Source: Streptomyces sp. NBC_00433 (lineage in GTDB: Bacteria > Actinomycetota > Actinomycetes > Streptomycetales > Streptomycetaceae). From it: DNA of 64,000 nucleotides. The notes beneath the pieces are model-generated. The model saw nothing but the letters and a program-made list of their open reading frames with translations, was not told the DNA's origin and did no database searches. This document shows, in pieces, positions 16,378-22,245 of the stretch (its first letter is position 1; each line of letters starts with the position of its first letter). Both the position numbers and the translations under genes were made by a program. The stretch covers positions 6,261,501 to 6,325,500 of the forward strand of contig CP107926.1 in the NCBI GenBank assembly GCA_036015235.1. Direction: 5' to 3'.

Positions 16378-16410
16378 CGTGGTCTATACCACTCAGTGGT
16401 GTAGACCTTT
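16378..16410 (-). promoter_or_regulatory. Two tandem DasR boxes (dre) at nagE2
   Basis: CGTGGTCTATACCACT (16378-16393) and AGTGGTGTAGACCTTT (16395-16410) both match the dre consensus A(C/G)TGGTCTAGACCA(C/G)T. They start 17 bases apart. The first box begins one base upstream of the nagE2 Shine-Dalgarno. DasR is the GntR-family repressor of GlcNAc and chitin genes, released by glucosamine-6-phosphate. Confidence 0.85.
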
Positions 16411-16483
16411 TGTAACACGTCGGATGCGCATAAAGGAATGCATGATTCCGCGTGCTCTACGTCACATTGCTCACGCACAGCGA

Positions 16484-16513
16484 AGACCCCCTGGCCTGCT
16501 GGTCAGGGGGTCT
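16484..16513 (-). terminator. Hairpin terminator after nagE1
   Basis: AGACCCCCTG and CAGGGGGTCT form a perfect 10-bp stem with a 10-base loop, 37 bases past the nagE1 stop and upstream of the nagE2 promoter. It isolates nagE2 from nagE1 readthrough. Confidence 0.75.
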
Positions 16514-16549
16514 CACGTACGGTGTGCGCGACCGTCACGGACGGTGGCG

Positions 16550-17866
16550 CTACTTGATGTTGTCCTTCTCCATCTCCTCGCCCAGCTTCTCCGGTTCGCG
16601 GCCCGGCGTTTTCAGGTCGAAGCGCAGGATGACGAAGCGGAAGAGCAGGTAGTAGAGGACCGCGAAGCCCGCGCCGACCACCAGGATCAGATACGGCTTG
16701 GTGGCCAGGTTCCAGTTGATGACGTAGTCGATCAGGCCGGCCGAGAAGCTGAAGCCGTCCTTGATGCCCAAGCCCCAGCACAGCGCCATCGACACACCGG
16801 TCAGCAGCGCGTGGATCGCGTACAGCGCGGGCGCGATGAAGAGGAACGAATACTCGATCGGCTCCGTGATGCCGGTCACGAACGACGTCAGCGCCACCGA
16901 CAGCATCAGCCCCCCGACCTCCTTGCGGCGGTCCGGCCGAGCGGTGTGCGTCATGGCCAGCGCGGCGGCGGGCAGCGCGAACATCATGATCGGGAAGAAG
17001 CCGGTCTGGAACTGGCCGGCCGTCGGGTCGCCGGCCAGGAAGCGCGGGATGTCGCCGTGCACGACCGTGCCGTCCGGCTTGGTGAAGTCGCCGAACTGGA
17101 ACCACACGAAGGTGTTCAGGAACTGGTGCAGGCCCACCGTGAGCAGCGCGCGGTTCGCGACACCGAAGATGCCGGCGCCCAGCGAGCCCAGGTCGACCAG
17201 CTTCTTGCTGAAACTGGTCAGGCCGTCGCCGATCGGCGGCCAGATCCACAGGCAGATGATCGCGAAGACGATCGCGACCCCGGCCATGATGATCGGCACC
17301 AGGCGGCGCCCGTTGAAGAAGCCGAGCCAGTCGGGGAGCTTGGTGCGGTGGAAGCGCTGCCACAGATACGCGGTGAGCAGGCCCATCACGATGCCGCCGA
17401 AGACGCCCGGGGTCTGGAACTCCGCGAGGGTGGCCGTGCCGTCCTTGAGGGTGCAGGCGCCGGCCAGCTGGCCGAGCTGGGTGAAGGTGGCGCCCTGCGG
17501 GCACTCCTTGGGGAAGCGGGTGAGGATGCCGAAGAAGACCAGGTAGCCGGCGACCGCCGCCAGGGCGGTGGAGCCGTCGGACTTCTTGGCCATGCCGATG
17601 GCCACGCCCACGCAGAAGAGCAGCGGGAGCCCGAAGTTGCCGTCGAGCAGCGCGCCGCCCGCGCCCACGAAGACCTTGGACAGCCGGTCCCAGCCGAGGC
17701 CGTCGCTGCCGAAGACGTCCGGCTGGCCGAGCCGGTTGATGATGCCGGCCGCGGGCAGGACGGCGATCGGCAGCTGGAGGCTGCGGCCCATCTTCTGCAG
17801 GCCCTGGAAGAACTTGCTCCCCCAGCTGCGCCGGGGGGCTCCGGCAGTGGCGTCGGCGGCACTCAC
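16550..17866 (-). CDS. nagE1: PTS N-acetylglucosamine EIIC permease (NagE1-like)
   Basis: 438-residue EIIC paralogue of nagE2, sharing QKMGRSLQLPIAVLPAAGI, KLPDWLGFFNGRRLVPI, VHGDIPRFLAGD and ITEPIEYSFLFIAPALY. It has an extra loop of about 25 residues near residue 135 (FPKECPQGATFTQ...) containing two Cys. The start is taken as GTG 17864-17866; the longer ATG-initiated frame would translate through the DasR box and is rejected. The ribosome-binding site is weak, so a nearby in-frame start is possible. It is divergent from nagF across a 183-base region with a perfect dre. Confidence 0.9.
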   Translation of the reverse strand: MSAADATAGAPRRSWGSKFFQGLQKMGRSLQLPIAVLPAAGIINRLGQPDVFGSDGLGWDRLSKVFVGAGGALLDGNFGLPLLFCVGVAIGMAKKSDGSTALAAVAGYLVFFGILTRFPKECPQGATFTQLGQLAGACTLKDGTATLAEFQTPGVFGGIVMGLLTAYLWQRFHRTKLPDWLGFFNGRRLVPIIMAGVAIVFAIICLWIWPPIGDGLTSFSKKLVDLGSLGAGIFGVANRALLTVGLHQFLNTFVWFQFGDFTKPDGTVVHGDIPRFLAGDPTAGQFQTGFFPIMMFALPAAALAMTHTARPDRRKEVGGLMLSVALTSFVTGITEPIEYSFLFIAPALYAIHALLTGVSMALCWGLGIKDGFSFSAGLIDYVINWNLATKPYLILVVGAGFAVLYYLLFRFVILRFDLKTPGREPEKLGEEMEKDNIK

Positions 17867-17898
17867 CTGGGACCGCCGGGCCGGGGGCGGTCGCGTAC

Positions 17899-17914
17899 AG
17901 TGGTGTAGACCACT
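17899..17914. promoter_or_regulatory. DasR box (dre) between nagE1 and nagF
   Basis: AGTGGTGTAGACCACT differs from a perfect palindrome only in the central bases and fits the dre consensus at every outer position. It lies 33 bp upstream of nagE1 and 135 bp upstream of nagF, so it clearly covers the nagE1 promoter; nagF control through the same site is plausible. Confidence 0.88.
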
Positions 17915-18049
17915 TGGGGATGCGGGAGACCGGCGTCCATGATCGACATGGTGGTCCACCGGGCGGTCGACCGCCCGTGAAGTTGGGCCAACCGTGCGTT
18001 ACCGTGACATTACGGACCCGCGGTGGGTCAGGGACACAGGGAGACTCAG

Positions 18050-18283
18050 ATGGCCACCAAGGCAGAGAAGATCGTCGCCGGGCTCGGCGGACTCGACAAC
18101 ATCGAAGAGGTCGAGGGCTGCATCACCCGGCTCCGCACCGAGGTCCGCGACCCCTCCCTCGTCGACGAGGCCGCCCTCAAGGCCGCCGGCGCCCACGGCG
18201 TCGTCAAGATGGGCACGGCGATCCAGGTCGTCATCGGCACGGACGCGGACCCGATCGCCTCCGACATCGAAGACATGATGTAG
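18050..18283 (+). CDS. nagF: PTS N-acetylglucosamine EIIB component
   Basis: 77-residue free-standing EIIB of the glucose family. The phosphorylated cysteine is Cys24 in VEGCITRLR, and VVKMGTAIQVVIGTDAD is the conserved C-terminal part. It takes phosphate from EIIA-Crr and passes it to GlcNAc bound by the NagE permeases. ATG 18050 is preceded by GGGAGA; nine more upstream codons are open but non-conserved. A GC-rich hairpin follows the stop. Confidence 0.93.
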   Translation: MATKAEKIVAGLGGLDNIEEVEGCITRLRTEVRDPSLVDEAALKAAGAHGVVKMGTAIQVVIGTDADPIASDIEDMM

Positions 18284-18300
18284 CCCCCCGGGCTCCCCCC

Positions 18301-18327
18301 GCCCCCGGGGCCCCGCCCCCCGGGGGC
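18301..18327 (+). terminator. GC-rich hairpin after nagF
   Basis: GCCCCCGGG and CCCGGGGGC pair over 9 bp with a 9-base loop, 18 bases past the nagF stop and 38 bases before rph. There is no U tract, as usual in this genus. Confidence 0.5.
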
Positions 18328-18364
18328 GGACCCGGCCCCGGGGTCACCCGGATAGGCTCGGGGG

Positions 18365-19099
18365 ATGTCACGATTTGACGGCCGTAGGCCGGATCAGCTC
18401 CGCACCGTCAGCATTGAGCGCAGCTGGAGCAAGCACGCCGAAGGCTCGGTCCTCGTGTCGTTCGGGGACACCAGGGTCCTGTGCACCGCCAGCGCCACCC
18501 AGGGCGTCCCCAGGTGGCGCAAGGGCAGCGGCGAAGGCTGGGTCACCGCCGAATACTCGATGCTGCCGCGCGCCACCAACACCCGCGGCGACCGCGAGTC
18601 CGTCCGCGGCAAGATCGGCGGCCGCACCCACGAGATCTCCCGCCTCATCGGCCGCTCCCTGCGCGCCGTCATCGACTACAAGGCCCTCGGCGAGAACACC
18701 GTCGTCCTCGACTGCGACGTCCTGCAGGCCGACGGCGGCACCCGGACCGCCGCGATCACCGGCGCGTACGTCGCCCTCGCCGACGCCGTCGCCTGGATGC
18801 AGGACAACCACTTCATCAAGGCCAAGTCCCGCCCCCTGACCGGCACGGTCGCCGCCGTCAGCGTCGGCATCGTCGGCGGCGTACCGCTGCTCGACCTCGC
18901 CTACGAGGAGGACGTCAAGGCCGAGACCGACATGAACGTCGTCTGCACCGGCGACGGCCGCTTCGTCGAGGTCCAGGGCACCGCCGAGGGCCAGCCCTTC
19001 GACCGCGCCGAGCTCGACGCCCTCCTCGCCCTCGCCGTCGGCGGCTGCGCCGACCTGACCGCGGCCCAGGTCGCCGCACTGGCGGCCACCCAGGGCTGA
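18365..19099 (+). CDS. rph: Ribonuclease PH
   Basis: Phosphorolytic 3'-5' exoribonuclease that trims tRNA 3' ends; a hexameric cytosolic enzyme. The 244-residue product is of normal length, opening FDGRRPDQLRTVSIE and containing GDTRVLCTASATQGVPRW, the phosphate-binding region GGRTHEISRLIGRSLRAVID and LDCDVLQADGGTRTAAITGA. In many actinobacteria rph is directly followed by rdgB; here a toxin-antitoxin pair separates them. Confidence 0.97.
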   Translation: MSRFDGRRPDQLRTVSIERSWSKHAEGSVLVSFGDTRVLCTASATQGVPRWRKGSGEGWVTAEYSMLPRATNTRGDRESVRGKIGGRTHEISRLIGRSLRAVIDYKALGENTVVLDCDVLQADGGTRTAAITGAYVALADAVAWMQDNHFIKAKSRPLTGTVAAVSVGIVGGVPLLDLAYEEDVKAETDMNVVCTGDGRFVEVQGTAEGQPFDRAELDALLALAVGGCADLTAAQVAALAATQG

Positions 19100-19100
19100 G

Positions 19101-19124
19101 CCGTGTACACGGCGACGTGTACGC
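19101..19124. promoter_or_regulatory. Operator of the toxin-antitoxin pair
   Basis: GTGTACAC (19103-19110, a perfect palindrome) and GTGTACGC (19117-19124) are 14 bp apart, eight bases before the antitoxin start. Pairs of TGTACA-core elements are the known autoregulatory sites of YefM/Phd-type systems. Confidence 0.75.
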
Positions 19125-19131
19125 TTATGGC

Positions 19132-19392
19132 ATGACCGACTCCGTGAGTGTCAGAGAAGCGCGCGCGAAACTCGCCGAGGTCATCGACAGGGCCGTTGCG
19201 GGCGAAGCCACCCTCATCACCCGCAACGGCCGGCCCGCCGCGGCTGTCATCCCCATCGACGAGTACGAGGCGCTGGAAGAGGCGGCCGACGAGCTGCTGG
19301 CCCGCCAAGCCGCCGAGCACCTCGACGAGCCGACCGTGTCCATGGCCGAGATGCTGGCGGACCTCTTCTCAGGAGACTCCTCGGCCGCATGA
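19132..19392 (+). CDS. Phd/YefM-family antitoxin
   Basis: 86-residue antitoxin. The N-terminal DNA-binding half reads SVSVREARAKLAEVIDRAVAGEATLITRNGRPAAAVIPIDEYEAL, typical of Phd/YefM. The acidic C-terminal tail would wrap the toxin. ATG 19132 is preceded by a TGTACA-type operator rather than a strong ribosome-binding site, so the message may have a very short leader. The stop overlaps the toxin start (ATGA), giving translational coupling. The pair is inserted between rph and rdgB, genes that are adjacent in related actinobacteria. Confidence 0.93.
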   Translation: MTDSVSVREARAKLAEVIDRAVAGEATLITRNGRPAAAVIPIDEYEALEEAADELLARQAAEHLDEPTVSMAEMLADLFSGDSSAA

Positions 19393-19658
19393 AGTACGCC
19401 CTGCGCTTCACCGAGACCGCCAGGCGACAACTGCGTGCCATCGACCGCACCGCCGCGATGACGATCCTCACCGCGCTCACCCCGCTCGGCGACGACCCCT
19501 ACCGCTCCGACGCGAACGTCAGGAAGCTCAGCGGCCCGCATGACCTGTTCCGGCTGCGTGTGGGCGACTTCCGCGTCGCCTACCGTGTCGACGACGGCGA
19601 GCTCGTCGTCCTCGTGGTCCGCGTCGGGCACCGGCGGGATGTCTACCGAAACCTGTAG
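19389..19658 (+). CDS. RelE/ParE-family toxin
   Basis: 89-residue RelE-superfamily protein: YALRFTETARRQLRAIDR, then GDDPYRSDANVRKLSGPHDLFRLRVGDFRVAYRVDDGELVVLVVRVGHRRDVYRNL. The conserved core LxG...RlRvGdyRvvY...V..vgHR..vY is complete, so it is probably active as a ribosome-dependent mRNA endonuclease, with ParE-type gyrase inhibition less likely. Basic and small, it is coupled to the antitoxin by a 4-base overlap. The next gene, rdgB, starts 12 bases later. Confidence 0.93.
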   Translation: MKYALRFTETARRQLRAIDRTAAMTILTALTPLGDDPYRSDANVRKLSGPHDLFRLRVGDFRVAYRVDDGELVVLVVRVGHRRDVYRNL

Positions 19659-19670
19659 ATAATCATCCCC

Positions 19671-20276
19671 ATGACCCGCCGCCTCGTACTCGCCACCCGC
19701 AATGCCCACAAGGTCGTCGAACTCCGGGCGATCCTCGCCGACGCCGGGCTCGACATCGACCTCGTGGGGGCCGACGCCTACCCGGAGATCCCCGACGTCA
19801 AGGAGACCGGCGTCACCTTCGCCGAGAACGCCCTGCTCAAGGCGCGCGCCCTCGCCGAGGCCACCGGGCTGCCCGCCGTCGCCGACGACTCGGGCCTGTG
19901 CGTCGACGTCCTCGGCGGCGCCCCCGGCATCTTCTCCGCCCGCTGGGCCGGACGCCACGGCGACGACGCCGCCAACCTCGCCCTGCTCCTCGCCCAGCTC
20001 GGCGACATCGACACCCCCCACCGCGCCGCCCACTTCGCCTGCGCGGCCGCCCTGGCCCTCCCCGACGGCACCACCCGCGTCGCCGAGGCCCGCCTGACCG
20101 GCACCCTCCGCCACACCCCCGCGGGCACCGGCGGCTTCGGCTACGACCCGATCCTCCAGCCCGACGGCGACACCCGCACCTGCGCCGAACTGACCCCCGC
20201 GGAGAAGAACGCGATCAGCCACCGCGGCAAGGCCTTCCGCGCCCTGGCCCCGACGGTGGCCGAACTCCTCGGCTGA
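19671..20276 (+). CDS. rdgB: dITP/XTP pyrophosphatase (RdgB/HAM1)
   Basis: 201-residue house-cleaning enzyme that hydrolyses dITP, ITP and XTP to the monophosphate. The N-terminal LVLATRNAHKVVELRAIL binds the triphosphate; TFAENALLKARA and VADDSGLCVDVLGGAPGIFSARWAG carry the metal-binding acidic residues; FGYDPIL and ISHRGKAFRAL close the domain. The length is normal. The operon logic with rph is conserved despite the toxin-antitoxin insertion. Confidence 0.96.
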   Translation: MTRRLVLATRNAHKVVELRAILADAGLDIDLVGADAYPEIPDVKETGVTFAENALLKARALAEATGLPAVADDSGLCVDVLGGAPGIFSARWAGRHGDDAANLALLLAQLGDIDTPHRAAHFACAAALALPDGTTRVAEARLTGTLRHTPAGTGGFGYDPILQPDGDTRTCAELTPAEKNAISHRGKAFRALAPTVAELLG

Positions 20277-20292
20277 CGGCGGCAAAGCAATA

Positions 20293-20323
20293 GCCTGCGA
20301 CTCGTCACACACGAATCGCAGGC
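20293..20323. terminator. Bidirectional hairpin between rdgB and tRNA-Leu
   Basis: GCCTGCGA and TCGCAGGC pair perfectly, and the stem continues through ACTCGT/ACGAA with one mismatch around a 5-base loop. It lies 17 bases after the rdgB stop and 10 bases past the 3' end of the convergent tRNA gene, so it can end both transcripts. Confidence 0.75.
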
Positions 20324-20332
20324 CATTCCCGG

Positions 20333-20417
20333 TGCGGCGGAAGGGATTCGAACCCTCAAGCCCGATCAAGGGCCACAGATCCTAAGTCTGCCGCGTCGCC
20401 AGCTGCGCCACCGCCGC
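20333..20417 (-). tRNA. tRNA-Leu (anticodon UAG)
   Basis: 85 nt including the discriminator A. The acceptor stem GCGGCGG (20411-20417) pairs with CCGCCGC. The anticodon stem-loop is GCAGA-CTTAGGA-TCTGT with anticodon TAG at 20384-20382, and a long variable arm (GGCCCTTGATCGGGC-type) marks a class II tRNA. The T loop is GGTTCGAATCC. The terminal CCA is not encoded. The 5' 36 bases overlap the end of the HNH gene. Confidence 0.95.
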
Positions 20418-20900
20418 CCGTTGCACCATCACTCTACCGGCGCGTCCTACGTCCGCCGAAACCCCTTTCCGCGATCGGTCCCCGCCTCCGCGGCACCACG
20501 TGCCCGTGACGGCGTGGCAGTTGGGACACAGGAGCCGGAGATTCGACAGCCGGTCGTCACCGCGGTCGCCGTTGACGTGGTCGACTTTTAGAGTCATCGG
20601 CTTCCCGTGCCACACCGGCCCGGTGCCGCACATGGCACACACCTCCGTGACGCCCGCTCGGCGCATGCAGCGGCGCAGCACTGCCGTGCGGGTGCGCCGC
20701 CCGTCGTGGTGCTTCACCCGTGTGCCCTCCCGTTCGAGGTGCGAGGTGTCTATGCACAGGGCCTTCAGGCGTCCCCGCAGGTAGGTGCGTCGTGACGTGT
20801 TCTTCGGGTCCACTCCGAGCTTGGACAGGGCCTCGGACAGCGTCCGTGACGATCCGACCGCCTCCGAGAGCCGCTCCCGTGTGTACGGGCTCGCCGGCAT
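20382..20900 (-). CDS. HNH endonuclease domain protein
   Basis: 172-residue predicted nuclease. The N-terminal part (YTRERLSEAVGSSRTLSEALSKLGV) resembles a small DNA-binding helix-turn-helix. The C-terminal HNH fold shows VCAMCGTGPVW, then KVDHVNGDRGDDRLSNLRLLCPNCHAVTGT, with two CxxC zinc knuckles and the catalytic His in VDHVNGD. ATG 20898-20900 has GGAGG 6-10 bases upstream. The frame runs into tRNA-Leu and its stop codon TAG is the tRNA anticodon. Such lone HNH genes are often phage or mobile remnants; no other phage gene is nearby. Confidence 0.85.
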   Translation of the reverse strand: MPASPYTRERLSEAVGSSRTLSEALSKLGVDPKNTSRRTYLRGRLKALCIDTSHLEREGTRVKHHDGRRTRTAVLRRCMRRAGVTEVCAMCGTGPVWHGKPMTLKVDHVNGDRGDDRLSNLRLLCPNCHAVTGTWCRGGGDRSRKGVSADVGRAGRVMVQRAAVAQLATRQT

Positions 20901-20976
20901 GCTCGCCTCCGTTCCTCGGGCACCTGTTCGTGCCCCGTGCGGAGTGACGAAGCTCACCGCGTCCGGTTACGGCCCG

Positions 20977-21444
20977 TCACACCCCCAGGTCGCGGATCAG
21001 CTTGGCCACGTGGCCGGTCGCGCGGACGTTGTAGAAGGCGTGCTCGACCTTGCCCTCCTCGTCGACGATGATCGTGGAGCGGATGACGCCCATCGTCTTC
21101 TTGCCGTAGTTCATCTTCTCGCCGTAGGCCGCGTAGGCGGTGAGGGCGGTGCGGTCGGGGTCGGACAGGAGGGTGACGCGCAGGGATTCCTTCGTGCGGA
21201 ATGTGGCGAGCTTCTCCGGGAGGTCGGGGGAGATGCCGAGGACGTCGTAGCCGGCGGTGGCCAGTTGGTCGAGGTTGTCGGTGAAGTCGCAGGCCTCCTT
21301 GGTGCATCCGGGGGTCATCGCGGCGGGGTAGAAGTAGACGATGACCTTGCGGCCGCGGCGGTCGGCGAGGGCGACGTCCTTGCCGTCGGCGTCCTTGAGG
21401 GTGAAGTCGGGGGCGGGGTCGCCGGGTGACAGGCGCTCGGCCAT
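20977..21444 (-). CDS. bcp: Thioredoxin-dependent thiol peroxidase (Bcp/PrxQ)
   Basis: 155-residue peroxiredoxin that reduces hydroperoxides with thioredoxin. LSPGDPAPDFTLKDADG starts the fold and VYFYPAAMTPGCTKEACDF holds the peroxidatic Cys and, five residues on, the resolving Cys. TLLSDPDR and MGVIRSTIIVDEEGKV follow. Length is normal. It is divergent from the DUF3618 gene. Confidence 0.95.
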   Translation of the reverse strand: MAERLSPGDPAPDFTLKDADGKDVALADRRGRKVIVYFYPAAMTPGCTKEACDFTDNLDQLATAGYDVLGISPDLPEKLATFRTKESLRVTLLSDPDRTALTAYAAYGEKMNYGKKTMGVIRSTIIVDEEGKVEHAFYNVRATGHVAKLIRDLGV

Positions 21445-21545
21445 GGGGAAGCTCCTCAGTCAAACGGGGGTGCCGACGAGGCGCGGGCCGCGTCGTACTG
21501 ACAGACTGTCCGAACGCTACCTAATCAGGCGATGGAGGCGACGCG

Positions 21546-21872
21546 GTGTCGGACGACGTCAGGACGCCCGCTCAGATCGAGGCGGAGATTGCCCGCAGGC
21601 GGCAGGATCTCGCGGCGATGCTGGACGAGCTAGCGGTCCGGGTGCACCCGGTGACGATCGCGCGGGACACGAAGGCCAAGGCCGTCTCCGCGGTGGACCG
21701 TACCGTCGGGCAGGCCTATGTCGCCGTGAACCGGGTCGTCGGCCGGGCCAGGTCGCAGTTCGTCGGCGACGACGGCTCCCCGCGGCCCGAGCGCATCGTG
21801 CCGGCCGCGCTGGCGGTCGTCGGGATCGTCGCGGCGGTGGCCAGTCTCTCGGTGCGGCGGCGCCGCCGGTAA
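21546..21872 (+). CDS. DUF3618 family membrane-anchored protein
   Basis: 108-residue protein with the DUF3618 signature at its N-terminus (TPAQIEAEIARRRQDLAAMLDELAVRVHP), one hydrophobic helix near the C-terminus (AALAVVGIVAAVASL) and an Arg-rich end (VRRRRR), so it is probably C-tail anchored. GTG 21546 is the start. The function is unknown. It is followed after 4 bases by a GroES-like gene and lies divergent from bcp, a conserved arrangement in streptomycetes as I recall it. Confidence 0.85.
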   Translation: MSDDVRTPAQIEAEIARRRQDLAAMLDELAVRVHPVTIARDTKAKAVSAVDRTVGQAYVAVNRVVGRARSQFVGDDGSPRPERIVPAALAVVGIVAAVASLSVRRRRR

Positions 21873-21876
21873 CGTC

Positions 21877-22224
21877 GTGCGCGTGAGGTCGAACAGTGAG
21901 CACGACAAGCTGCCCATCCGGATGCTGCACGACCGTGTGCTGGTCCGGCACGAGGCGGGCGAGGGCGAGCGCCGCAGCGGCGGCGGGATCCTGATCCCGG
22001 CCACCGCCGCCGTGGGGCGGCGGCTGGCGTGGGCCGAGGTCGTCGCGGTGGGGCAGAACGTGCGGACCGTGGAGGTCGGCGACCGGGTGCTGTACGACCC
22101 GGAGGACCGGGCCGAGGTCGAGGTGCGGGGAGTGGGGTACGTCCTGATGCGGGAGCGCGACCTGCACGCGGTCGCCTCCGAGCGCCTCAAGGGCTCGGAG
22201 GACTCCACCGGCCTGTATCTGTGA
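21877..22224 (+). CDS. GroES-like chaperonin-10 family protein
   Basis: 115-residue Cpn10-fold protein. KLPIRMLHDRVLVRHEAGEGERRSGGGILIPATA includes the GroES core and a shortened mobile loop; AEVVAVGQNVRTVEVGDRVLYDP and VGYVLMRERDLHAV follow. It is distinct from the main groES next to groEL, which is not in this window. It may be a specialised co-chaperonin or an independent OB/Cpn10 protein. Start GTG 21877, with GTG 21883 as an alternative; it lies 4 bases after DUF3618, so it is co-transcribed. Confidence 0.85.
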   Translation: MRVRSNSEHDKLPIRMLHDRVLVRHEAGEGERRSGGGILIPATAAVGRRLAWAEVVAVGQNVRTVEVGDRVLYDPEDRAEVEVRGVGYVLMRERDLHAVASERLKGSEDSTGLYL

Positions 22225-22245
22225 GGGTGCGGGCGGGGGCGGCCG

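Noticed and set aside
17867..17959. Longer nagE1 start (ATG 17959)
   Set aside because: It would place the DasR operator inside the coding region and add residues with no family similarity.
20293..20957. Prophage or integrative element at the tRNA-Leu gene
   Set aside because: Only an HNH gene is present. There is no integrase, no duplicated tRNA 3' end and no change in composition, so no element can be defined.
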